Shown here in pieces: positions 55,880 to 64,000 of a stretch of 64,000 bases of DNA; the stretch's first letter is position 1; every line of letters begins with the position of its first letter. This DNA comes from Mytilinidion resinicola. Lineage: Eukaryota > Ascomycota > Dothideomycetes > Mytilinidiales > Mytilinidiaceae. The position numbers were made by a program, and so were the translations under genes. The DNA is taken from NCBI RefSeq assembly GCF_010093595.1, contig NW_022985464.1, positions 455,486 through 519,485 on the forward strand. The letters are read 5' to 3'. The notes beneath the pieces are model-generated. The model ran no database searches. It saw nothing but the letters and a program-made list of their open reading frames with translations, and was not told the origin of the DNA.

Positions 55880-57391
55880 TCATTTCTCGTCTCGCTCCAC
55901 TGCACCCGATAAGTTGATATCGTCTGGGTGATAGTGATCTGCAACGATCCTATACAGATAGCTCGGCGCATGTCCGCCTAGATTCGTGACGTATAGATCC
56001 ACCAACTCTGGCGGCACGTAGTCGTACAAGGGATTGTCGACGTCCACCTTATCGACGAAATCGCCATCGTCGTAAGGCACCACATTCCCCGCGTCGCCAT
56101 ACTCGATCAGCTCGTCGATGTCGAAGGGGTAGACCGGGCTGAGCTTGTAGACACCAGTGACAACAACGACAGGCGTCCGGTGGACCTTTGCTGCTGATGC
56201 AATTACGCGCGCGCCCGCGGCTGCTACGAGTCCGCCATTCGCGAGGACGCTGTGGGTGGCCAGGATGACTTTGTTCACACGGGCCATGATAGCGAAGACG
56301 TGCGAGTCTGGAATCAGCACGACGGTGATACCGGCAGCTGTGAGGGGTTTCCAGCGGTCTCCTGCTTCTTCGGATATGACTTCGGCATCTCGCTTTTTGC
56401 CTGTCAGTATGGTTGCGTGGACCGCATCGTGGTCGTTCGGATGGGCCTCGGCATGCACGACAGTAAATTTGCGCTTCTTCGCTGCAGCCAGGAGAAATTT
56501 CTGGACGGAAGTGGAAGCAGTATGAGTTAGAATGATCTCGTTGGAGTGGATGTGGTCGAGGGCGTTGGCAGCGATCTGGTCGTCGGATTGCTCTAGCTCA
56601 TCTTGGAGTTCATTCATGCCCTCTAGGACTTCGGCTTTGATGTTTGTTCGCTTCAAAATGGTAGACTCGCCTATGCGTTCCAGAGCCGATGCTGTCATGG
56701 TATGCTTCCCGGTCGGCGAATGTCGGCCGGTTGGTGTGCTCGTGTTTGAGGGGGTATCTGGTTGGGAGAAAAGGCCAAACAGGGAGGTCCCAAGTGGAGC
56801 GTACGAGGTGTGCGATGAGAACAGGGCCGGTCGATGTGGTAATTCTCCAGAGTCTGCGAGACTCTCGGGTCCTGAGGTAGTATCCATGGGTGGTAGAGCG
56901 CCATGCCGCAGGGGGCTGAATGTGGATATGCTCGACGCCAAGTGAGGCCGGTTGAGGGAATCGTGGTGTGGGGTTGGACTTCCCGCATCGCTATTCACCG
57001 CATTCGAGTCCGCGTCCGCATCATCGTCCTTGATCTCTCGTATCAAGCCCAGTACACGCCTAACGATATTCCCAACTACCATCTCCCGCGGCTGTGCTGC
57101 GATCAGCCTCCGGCCCACGTCCCTGATTCTTCGCAGGAGTTTGTCCGCATCCTTTCCTTTGAACTCTTTCACTACTTGAATGAGCAACTGAGTGGTAGCA
57201 AGTGCGCATGGTCTCGAATTTCGAATTTGTCGTCGTTTGAGGAGGCTGCTGTTTGTTAGCGTTGTGACTCATGGAGTGAGTGTCTGCTCGTACGATATAA
57301 AGTGCTCAATCGAGGCTTCGACTGGAGTCGACCGGAGAGACTTGAGGTACGATGATAGCCCTGGGGCTTGTATTGTCGTGGAACGCGACAT
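55880..57391 (-). CDS. GCD7: Translation initiation factor eIF2B subunit beta
   Basis: Two exons (57391-57294, 57248-55880) with a 45-nt intron give 488 residues. The start MSRSTTIQAPGLSSYLKSLR at 57391 was chosen because it matches the family N-terminus; the frame is open further upstream to 57730. Key blocks are SSLLKRRQIRNSRPCALATT across the junction, REMVVGNIVRRVLGLIREI, HIHSNEIILTHTASTSVQKF, VLIPDSHVFAIMARVNKVIL, HSVLANGGLVAAAGARVIA and VVVVTGVYKLSP. It is a regulatory subunit of the eIF2B GDP-GTP exchange complex that senses phosphorylated eIF2. A Ser/Pro-rich insert at about residues 110-210 is longer than in yeast. Divergent from SRP40. Confidence 0.95.
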
Positions 57392-57762
57392 GGTGTTGTG
57401 GAGTGCTCCGAACTCCTTCTTGGAGGGGCAGTTCGTTCGCCCAAGAGGGACAATGCGGAGTTGAGCAAAGTTCGAGGGCGGCTTATGGAGGGTATGGAGC
57501 TCGCGCAGTGGCCGGCGCGTAATAAGGGCACTGTCGGAGGTGCTCTCTGAGAGACGAAGCGAGAAATGGAGCTGTTGGGTGAAGTGTGTCGTTGTGCCTG
57601 ACTTTGTCTCGACTGCAGCCAGAGAGATGTCCTGGTTCGTGGATGGTCTGTGCGAGGTGAAAAAGTTCCAAATCTCTCGAAAACTTTCACGACTTGCAAC
57701 ATCGGCCTCCGAAACCGACAACTCCCCCAAACCTCGTGCTCTACCGAATCTAATTGTTCGCC
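57392..57762. promoter_or_regulatory. Shared divergent promoter GCD7/SRP40
   Basis: This 371-bp spacer has short ORFs on both strands, including an upstream in-frame extension of GCD7. No TATA box is evident. Confidence 0.5.
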
Positions 57763-59364
57763 ATGACGAGCAACAAGAAGCTGCGCGCTCGCGGCACCAA
57801 AGAGGAGAAAAAAGAACTCGTTGAAAAGCTGGTTGCAGACGGCGTCCGCGAAAAGAAGCCCACCAAGCTCAACACCAAGCGCAACAAGTACCCCAAGGCT
57901 CCGGCCCCGCTCATGGAGCTCGTCGAAAATTTCCTACGCGCACACGGCTACACGAACTCTGGACGGGAACTCGTTGAAACGAGGAAAAGGGAGACCGTGG
58001 ATGGAATAACAGTTCCCATGTCTGGGCTAAGCGCCGATAAAGGATACCCAGACTTAACCACGCTGTTCAATGAGTGGGTGGAGGGCCCAGGGAAGAGCAG
58101 GAATCTGCCAAAAGAAGCAGACATCGTGGCCGAAAAACCCGCGAAAAAGTCGAAGAAGGATGTCAAGGCAGACACATCTTCTGACGAAGACTCCTCGTCC
58201 AGCGACAGCGACTCCGATAGCTCCTCAGACGATAGCAGTAGTCCTTCTGAGAACGATGAGAAAGAGGCGGAACCTGAGGCAATGGACATTGATAGCTCTA
58301 GTGCAAACTCCGACAGCGACAGCAGCGATGATGAGAGCTCCGACAGCGATAATGAGGCAGTCGCTGTGAAAGCGACTCCACCATCAAGCTCGGACTCCGA
58401 ATCAGCAGACTCGAGTCCGACCAAGAAGAAGTCGCCGGTCCCAGTCGCAAAGAGCCTCAAACGAAAAGCTTCCATTTCGTCCTCTAGCTCCTCAAGTTCG
58501 AGTTCTAGCTTGGAGTCCAGTTCTGACAGCTCTGGCAGCTCCGACTCTGACTCTGATACGCCAGCAAAGAAGATCAAGAAGGTGAAAAAGGTGAAGAAAG
58601 CTAAATCTGCATCGTCATCCTCCTCTAGTTCCTCATCTAGCTCCTCATCCTCATCATCAAGCGATTCATCATCCTCCAGCGATTCGGACAGCGACGAAGC
58701 GACCAAAAAGGCACTCCCGGAATCAGATTCAGATTCGTCCTCGAGTGATTCAGACTCAGACTCATCCTCGAGCGATAGCGACGAGCCAGCAAACAAACCT
58801 CTTCCCGAATCAGGGTCAGACTCAGACTCAGACTCATCCTCAAGTGATTCAGATAACGATGAGCCGGCGAGTAAAGCTTTCCCTGAATCAGGCTCGGACT
58901 CGGACTCCTCAGATTCAGACTCGTCGTCCGACTCTCCAGCCCTATCTAAATCCAAATCCAAAACCAAGAAGTCCAAAGCCAACCCCTCGCCTCCCCGCAA
59001 GGGCTCTACCGACTCAAACTCCAGCGCCACCCTCCCCAGCAGCTCCCCCAAGCCAACAACCCAAAACAAACGCAAACGCACCGCCTCCCCTTCCGCCGAC
59101 CCGACCTCCGGCGCTGATTCCTCCGCTAAGCGCCCGAAAGGCAGCGAGCGCAAATTCTTCAGCCGAATCCCCGAGAATGTCTATGTCGACCCCAAATTCG
59201 CGTCGAACAAATACGTCTCGTACGACTACGCAGACAAGGCCCACCAGGATCTCGTGGTGACGAAAGGGAAAGGGTTCACGAAAGAGAAGAACAAAAAGAA
59301 GAAGGGGGCCTATAAGGGAGGTTTCATTGACTCCACCCCGAGAGGCATTAAGTTTGAGGATTAG
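57763..59364 (+). CDS. SRP40: Srp40/Nopp140-like nucleolar phosphoprotein
   Basis: A single exon of 533 codons starts at ATG 57763 (MTSNKKLRARGTKEEKKEL). An N-terminal LisH-like helix pair (PLMELVENFLRAHGYTNSGR) dimerises family members. The middle alternates long Ser/Asp/Glu blocks, typical casein kinase 2 targets, with Lys-rich patches (KKIKKVKKVKKAK). The conserved SRP40 C-terminal domain is FFSRIPENVYVDPKFASNKY, then KGFTKEKNKKKKGAYKGGFI, then GIKFED. It acts as a nucleolar chaperone for snoRNPs and pre-ribosomes. Its Ser-rich repeats leave the opposite strand open for 400 codons, which is an artefact. Confidence 0.93.
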   Translation: MTSNKKLRARGTKEEKKELVEKLVADGVREKKPTKLNTKRNKYPKAPAPLMELVENFLRAHGYTNSGRELVETRKRETVDGITVPMSGLSADKGYPDLTTLFNEWVEGPGKSRNLPKEADIVAEKPAKKSKKDVKADTSSDEDSSSSDSDSDSSSDDSSSPSENDEKEAEPEAMDIDSSSANSDSDSSDDESSDSDNEAVAVKATPPSSSDSESADSSPTKKKSPVPVAKSLKRKASISSSSSSSSSSSLESSSDSSGSSDSDSDTPAKKIKKVKKVKKAKSASSSSSSSSSSSSSSSSSDSSSSSDSDSDEATKKALPESDSDSSSSDSDSDSSSSDSDEPANKPLPESGSDSDSDSSSSDSDNDEPASKAFPESGSDSDSSDSDSSSDSPALSKSKSKTKKSKANPSPPRKGSTDSNSSATLPSSSPKPTTQNKRKRTASPSADPTSGADSSAKRPKGSERKFFSRIPENVYVDPKFASNKYVSYDYADKAHQDLVVTKGKGFTKEKNKKKKGAYKGGFIDSTPRGIKFED

Positions 59365-59873
59365 TTGATTGATGATGTAGACGTGTAGTATCGGCATTGA
59401 AAGTACGATCTAACGTATGCGGCTGCGGTGCCTATCGTAATCGACCCCGATGGGGGACAGTGCGTGGTTACTTGATGAGCGTTTGGGGACGGTGGAGCGG
59501 TGTAGCGGTGTAGCAGGGGCTATTCTTGGGGGAGGTTTGGAAAAGCTGGAACTGCGAGCAAATGGAGTGTAGACAGTTGAGGTTGGACTCAGTTGGATCA
59601 TATCTCCTTGGTTACTTGGCGTGGGAAAAGTACTGTTGGGATTCGGCGTAATGGTAGACAGATATATCCCAAGATTGGCCTTGCCTAATTATCGATTTTA
59701 CACTCATAGAGAGGTACAAAAGCAATTATATTTAACACTTATTGCCTGTCTTCGGACCACTGGAGTCCAGATGCGTGAGATATCTGGCACAAGATACGTC
59801 AAATAAATGGTATCTATACTAGTCGGGAGAAGCCTAACTCTCAAACCTCCCACTCTAATCCCCCGACCCCAGT
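59365..59873. other. Convergent intergenic region SRP40/LCP5
   Basis: Only short ORFs occur. The 3' ends of two convergent genes lie here, and no repeat or RNA gene was recognised. Confidence 0.55.
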
Positions 59874-60929
59874 TCACCTCCTCAACTTCCTCCTTTTCGC
59901 CTCAAATGCATCACTCTGCCCCGTCCCCCTCGGCCCATCCACAACTTCCCGCTTTCGACTACTCTCCAACTTCCCCCCGGCACCCCCCTTCCTCTGCGTC
60001 AACTTCGCAATCCGATCCACCCCGGCATCCAACCCCCTCCAATCCTCCCCTCCATACCCCAGATCCCTCGTGCGGCTCCCATTCTTCGCCCTATCTTTCT
60101 TACTCACCTTGGGCAACCGCACAAAATTCGATTCCTCGTACATCTGCCGCTCGGCCTCCTCGTCCCGCTCCCGCTGCGACTTCGTGTGCCGCCCACCAGC
60201 AACAATCGTGCTGCCGATGCTGGGCTGCGCGACGGGCGCGGATGACATCTCGGTAGCGATGAACTCGTCGAGGGTGTTTGACTTCACGGGCTTGCGGGCG
60301 TCTTTCTCCTCGCGGCCGCGGGTGGTCGGCATGGCAGTGGGCGTGACGCGGGGCGGGCGGTAGATGCTGTCCTTCTTCTTGCCAGCACCTGCGTCCGCTT
60401 CTACGGTCTGTGGCCGCACGAATGCGGCGGGGTTGGGGCGGTAGGCGAGCTCGTTGATGTCCTCGTCGTCGGCTCCGGAGTCTGAACCCTCGGAGCCGCT
60501 GCCGGAGAAGTCGGACGCGTTGTCCCCTCGGCGCGGTTTTGGTCTGGAGGGTTTGGGGTCTGCGGCCTTTTGGGCGGCGGAGCGGGAGGCATCGTCGGCA
60601 ACTTTGACGACTTTGTCGATTTGGTATTTGAGGCGCGCTTCGAGGGGGCGGACGCCCTTTTCGAGGTAGACGCGGAGTTCGGTGAGTTTCTTGACTACGG
60701 CGTCTTGGATCGAGTCCGCTTCATCGTCGTCGGTGGAGTGCGATCGGAGTTTCAGGAGAATGAGGAAGACGAGGTTTTGCACGTATGAGAGCAGGAGCTC
60801 ATTTTTGACGTCGAGGAGGGATATGCCGTCTTTTGGGGGAACAATGGCGGAATCCTGGGGAAGAGCGGTCGCTGCAGACTCGAGCGAGGCTGTTAGTGAC
60901 GCGAGAAGCGCTGGTAGAGAATTTTCCAT
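59874..60929 (-). CDS. LCP5: Sas10/Utp3/C1D-family SSU processome protein Lcp5 (neuroguidin-like)
   Basis: Start chosen at ATG 60929 (MENSLPALLASLTASLESA), giving 351 residues; an in-frame ATG at 60989 would add 20. The N-terminal Sas10/C1D helical domain contains ISLLDVKNELLLSYVQNLVF, LKLRSHS and KKLTELRVYLEKGVRPLEARLKYQIDKV. Acidic Ser/Asp segments and the family motif AYRPNPAAFV follow, then YRPPRVTPTAMP and EESNFVRLPKVSKKDR. A basic C-terminus (AFEAKRRKLRR) ends it. It is nucleolar and needed for 18S rRNA processing. Divergent from RPC53. Confidence 0.93.
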   Translation of the reverse strand: MENSLPALLASLTASLESAATALPQDSAIVPPKDGISLLDVKNELLLSYVQNLVFLILLKLRSHSTDDDEADSIQDAVVKKLTELRVYLEKGVRPLEARLKYQIDKVVKVADDASRSAAQKAADPKPSRPKPRRGDNASDFSGSGSEGSDSGADDEDINELAYRPNPAAFVRPQTVEADAGAGKKKDSIYRPPRVTPTAMPTTRGREEKDARKPVKSNTLDEFIATEMSSAPVAQPSIGSTIVAGGRHTKSQRERDEEAERQMYEESNFVRLPKVSKKDRAKNGSRTRDLGYGGEDWRGLDAGVDRIAKLTQRKGGAGGKLESSRKREVVDGPRGTGQSDAFEAKRRKLRR

Positions 60930-61188
60930 TGTCGATTGCGGATGTAAAGGTGTGGCTGGGGAGTTGTTGGAAAAAAATAGTTTGCGCATCGCCAAGATTT
61001 CAGCACGTGACTCTTATCGATTCCGATCCTCTCTAATTTTGCTTCCTCACTTTTTGATGACCCATCCAGCCATCCATATAAAATTCACTCCACCACAGCC
61101 ACACCTTGCCAACTGACCAACCTCAGTACACACACAAGATAGTGCGATTCTAAGACACTGCCACCATCCCTAGAAAAATCCATTCATC
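60930..61188. promoter_or_regulatory. Shared divergent promoter LCP5/RPC53
   Basis: A 259-bp spacer. TATAAA lies at 61077-61082, 107 bp before the RPC53 ATG, and a CACGTG-like GCACGTGAC near 61005 could be a bHLH site. CACC/CCACA-rich sequence precedes the start codon. Confidence 0.5.
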
Positions 61189-62951
61189 ATGGCGGACGCC
61201 CCGCCCCCGCCAACTGTGCCAGACCAGGCCTCGACGAATACTTCTTCTTCAACCTTCACTTCGACACTTGCTGCGGCACCAGCACCCGCACCAGCACCCG
61301 CAAAACGAGGCACGAAACGAGGCGCCAGCTCTACTCGAGCTCCCCGCGCAACCCGGAAACCGAATTTTGTCGGCCGCCGCAGCAAAGAAGAGCGTGATGC
61401 ACTCGAACGGGAAGCAATGGAATTGGAGCGGTCGAGGAAAGCAGAGCGGGATGCTGTAGCTCGGCGTGAGAACCGTGGACTGTTCCGTGGTGCTCGAGGA
61501 AGGGGAAGGGGGGAGGGGGCACGGGGACGAGGGCGAGGAGGGTTCATGGGGGATGTGATCAGTGGACCGTTTTCTCAGGGGAGGAGCACGGCTGGTATGT
61601 ATCGAATCTGTGGCTTGGTTGAAATGGAGGTAGTAATTGAGTATCAGATATGGCGAAGCGCACGCAGACATCTGGCGCTTTCAGCGGAGCATCTGGGTCG
61701 CGAGCGTACATCAAGAATGAGATGAAAGCCGAAGATGATGAGGATGCGGAGATGAACCGCGCATTGGGCTTCACGTCAAGGATCAAGAAGGAGAAGACGA
61801 CGCAGGATGGTGGGTATGTCTCTTCTGACGATGACGACGGCGAGTTTGGCCCCAGGCTGGATATCGATGCTATCGATATCTCGTCTGGTGATGAGGCGGG
61901 TGATCTGGAGGGCAAGCCGAGAGAGTCGAGTGTCCCGCACGCGCTCATGCCGATTCGGATTCCAAGGCGCGAGCATCAGGATCGTGTGATCGGCATCAAT
62001 ACTGAAGCCAGCAATGCAACATCGGCGAAGGTTGCAAAACAGGCAGCGGAGAAAGGGGCTTCTACTACTGATGAGACTACTGAGTCTGCAACTCGGAAAG
62101 GCAAGGCGAAAGCGAAGGATGTCGAGATCACCGAAGTGCGAAAGCCATATAAAGGCATGTGGCAGGATTCAGACGACAAGGACGAGGAAGTCCGGATCAA
62201 GGCTGAACCAATCGACGACGACGAGCAGCCCATCACAGCCCCGGAGGCAGAGGCAGCCCCAGAGGGTGCCGATGAGGAGGCAGCGGAAAAGGAGGAGCCA
62301 CAATCGCCACAGCTTGACAAGAAGTCCCACCTCAAAGGCAAAGGCCGCGCGCGCCGTCGTTCTGGTGTCCAAGACTCAAAACCATCACTCCAAACCGAAG
62401 AAGAGAAGCAAGAATGGCAGCGATCGCAAGCAGAACTCGAAGACATTCTCGTCGAGCTCGGTCAGGCGCAGTCCGCACCACGGAGCAAAGACCAAGACGC
62501 GGATGTCGAAATGAAAGATGTCGAGCAAACGAAAGACATGAAGGAAGATCGAGTCTACCTTTTCCAATTTCCACCCATCATCCCCGCCCTCGTCCCGCCA
62601 GCTGTCAAGAAAGAGGCACAGGAAGAACCGGCCCCTATCATCGCGGAAACGAATTCGACGCCTATCAAGATTGAAGAAGACGCTCCACCAAAGCCGGCCT
62701 CGTCAACCCTCACGTCTGGCCGCGTAGGCAAGTTGCGAGTTCACCAGTCCGGAAAAGTGACGCTGAACTGGGGCGGTATGAGTCTGGAGATCAAGAAGGG
62801 CATGAGTACCCATTTCTTGCAGGATACGGTCGTCACACGCATCACGCCGCAGAACGAGAGGGTCGGACCTGGAGATGAGGGTGACGCGTTGGGGTTTGGA
62901 CAGGCTAGGGGCAAGTTTGTCGTCACGCCTGATTGGTCTGCGATGCTATGA
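61189..62951 (+). CDS. RPC53: RNA polymerase III subunit RPC4 (Rpc53)
   Basis: Two exons (61189-61594, 61648-62951) with a 53-nt intron give 569 residues. The N-terminus is Ala/Pro-rich followed by KPNFVGRRSKEERDALE and an Arg/Gly-rich RGARGRGRG segment. Exon 2 has MAKRTQTSGAFSGASGSR, an acidic centre with several Lys-acidic SUMO-like sites, and PHALMPIRIPRREHQDR. The RNA_pol_Rpc4 domain at the C-terminus reads VYLFQFPPIIPALVPP, VGKLRVHQSGKVTLNWGGM and GKFVVTPDW. With Rpc37 it forms the TFIIF-like module for Pol III termination and reinitiation. It is intact. Confidence 0.95.
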
Positions 62952-63376
62952 ATGGGACAGCTCTTGGACACGATTCGAGCATAAAAAAGGCGTATTTTTG
63001 GTGGTGCATTGCAGGTTGGGGATACAGATAAAAGGATCTAGCATAGCGATGGTTGAACAGCTTGAGTGGTCTGGATTGATGTTCAGGACATCGGATATTC
63101 AAAGTTAGAAATCCATACCTAACATACTTGCTATCGATGCTTGTGCATTTTAGAACTAGTTCTAAGCATACTTCAAGGTGCTTTCGAAATGAGGTCACAC
63201 GTCCAGCCTGTGTACATCTATCTCTAGCTGTCCGAGGTCTTTACCGGTATTCCAGTTGACGCAGTTACGTCTTATTCAGATTTCAAAAAGAACCCAGTGT
63301 CATGACAGTAGCTTGAAAGTGTACACGATGTATTGATAGTGGCTAATTGGGTATATGTTTGCTCTGCTCAATCCCC
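62952..63376. other. Convergent intergenic region RPC53/UFE1
   Basis: This is 3' flanking sequence of two convergent genes. No further gene or repeat is seen. Confidence 0.55.
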
Positions 63377-64000
63377 CTATATCAACAAATCCCAGACAAC
63401 CAGCGTCAAACAGAACGCGCTGGTCCCATAAAACAGCATGCGTGCCGTGCTCTTACGCTCTGCAGCTTTTTTCAGCTCTTTGTTACCGCCGCCTACGTTT
63501 TCGGCCGTTTGGTAGGTATTATCGATCAGCATGTCGATATGCTCGGATTGGATAGCGAGATTATTGACGATATTGCTCTGAAGCTCTGATATCTCCAGGA
63601 GTGACTTCTCAGCATGCCTATATCATCAAAATCAGCATTGCTCCAATGCATTCTAAGAGGTTTCCGACATCCATACCTAACCTGATCCAACGAATCCTCA
63701 TACTGCTTCAACATATCCTGATTATCCTGCGCAAACATCTGCAACTGCTCCGGCGCCAGCCTCTGCTCCGTCAGCCTCTCCTCCTCCTCATAACGCTCCA
63801 TCGCCGCCAGCCCCTTCCCCCCAACCCCTGCCCCATTCATCCCACTACCCCCATTCACGCCCTCCATCCCCGGCACAACCACCCCCTTCGGCACCGCATG
63901 CAGCACACTCTTCTCCCTCTCAATAACCCGCCGTATCCTAATCCCAATCATCTCATTCCCAAACGCCGCGCACAGCCCCAGCTGCGTCTGCAAATACTCC
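63377..64000 (-). CDS. UFE1: ER SNARE Ufe1/syntaxin-18, 3' part (runs off the window)
   Basis: The exons are 64000-63677 (continuing beyond the edge) and 63617-63377, with a 59-nt intron (GTATGG...ATATAG). The visible protein runs from EYLQTQLGLCAAFGNEM through MERYEEEERLTEQRLAPEQL and NQDMLKQYEDSLDQVRHAEK. The Qa-SNARE helix follows (SLLEISELQSNIVNNLAIQS, then EHIDMLIDNTYQTAENVGGG), and a C-terminal transmembrane anchor (MLFYGTSAFCLTLVVWDLLI) ends at the stop. The APEQLQMFAQDNQDML block and the tail anchor identify the syntaxin-18 class, which mediates Golgi-to-ER retrograde fusion. The N-terminal domain is outside the window. Confidence 0.92.

Noticed and set aside
57948..59153. 401-codon minus-strand acidic ORF opposite SRP40
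   Set aside because: It is the antisense reading of Ser/Asp repeat codons (AGC/TCC/GAC give stop-free Leu/Glu/Ser runs). The sense frame has the conserved SRP40 domain.
1..64000. tRNA or rRNA genes
   Set aside because: I looked by eye for B-box-like GGTTCGAATCC cores and found none with a matching cloverleaf. A tRNAscan run would be decisive.

Overview
The window reads as nuclear DNA of a filamentous ascomycete (Pezizomycotina). The evidence is short introns of about 45-65 nt with GTANGT-type donors and CTAAC/CTGAC branch sites, Zn2Cys6 and HET-domain proteins, and a repeat block with the hallmarks of repeat-induced point mutation (RIP). I cannot place it to genus; Dothideomycetes or Leotiomycetes would fit.

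Positions 1-22,920 are an AT-rich, gene-free block built of nested, RIP-inactivated transposable elements. In order they are: a (TTA)n tract; a Ty3/gypsy remnant (A); a complete 7.7-kb Ty3/gypsy chromovirus with both LTRs (D, 3833-11539); a Tad-like LINE (E) ending in a (TAA)n tract that contains a 10-N assembly gap; a second copy of the A family (B); and a minus-strand Ty3/gypsy element (C) interrupted by two Fot1/pogo-type DNA transposons with their TA duplications still visible. Conserved Trp and Gln codons read as TAG/TAA, and Asp reads as Asn at catalytic sites (YLDD is seen as YLNN). The block ends abruptly at about 22.92 kb.

Positions 22,920-42,400 are a transition zone of low gene density with damaged genes. 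It holds a truncated acidic exon, an aldehyde dehydrogenase fragment, and a flavin monooxygenase broken by a one-base frameshift. The last two lie between two inverted copies of an unusual fold-back element with triplicated 22-bp terminal repeats, which I could not assign to a family. Next come a TMEM184/OST-alpha-like membrane protein with unresolved splicing, an intact secreted BBE-type FAD oxidase, a convergent Zn2Cys6 regulator, and a TPR-ZZ-HET locus of the heterokaryon-incompatibility type that carries an in-frame stop.

Positions 42,690-64,000 are ordinary, compact housekeeping DNA. The genes are ADE2, a conserved fungal hypothetical, PRP3, SOF1, SYF2, TAD2, a Nudix hydrolase, a membrane glycoprotein, eIF2B-beta (GCD7), SRP40, LCP5, RPC53 and the 3' part of UFE1. 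Splicing, ribosome biogenesis, tRNA editing, Pol III and translation initiation predominate, and eight of these genes form four divergent pairs with short shared promoters (PRP3/SOF1, SYF2/TAD2, GCD7/SRP40, LCP5/RPC53). No rRNA, tRNA or CRISPR array was recognised.
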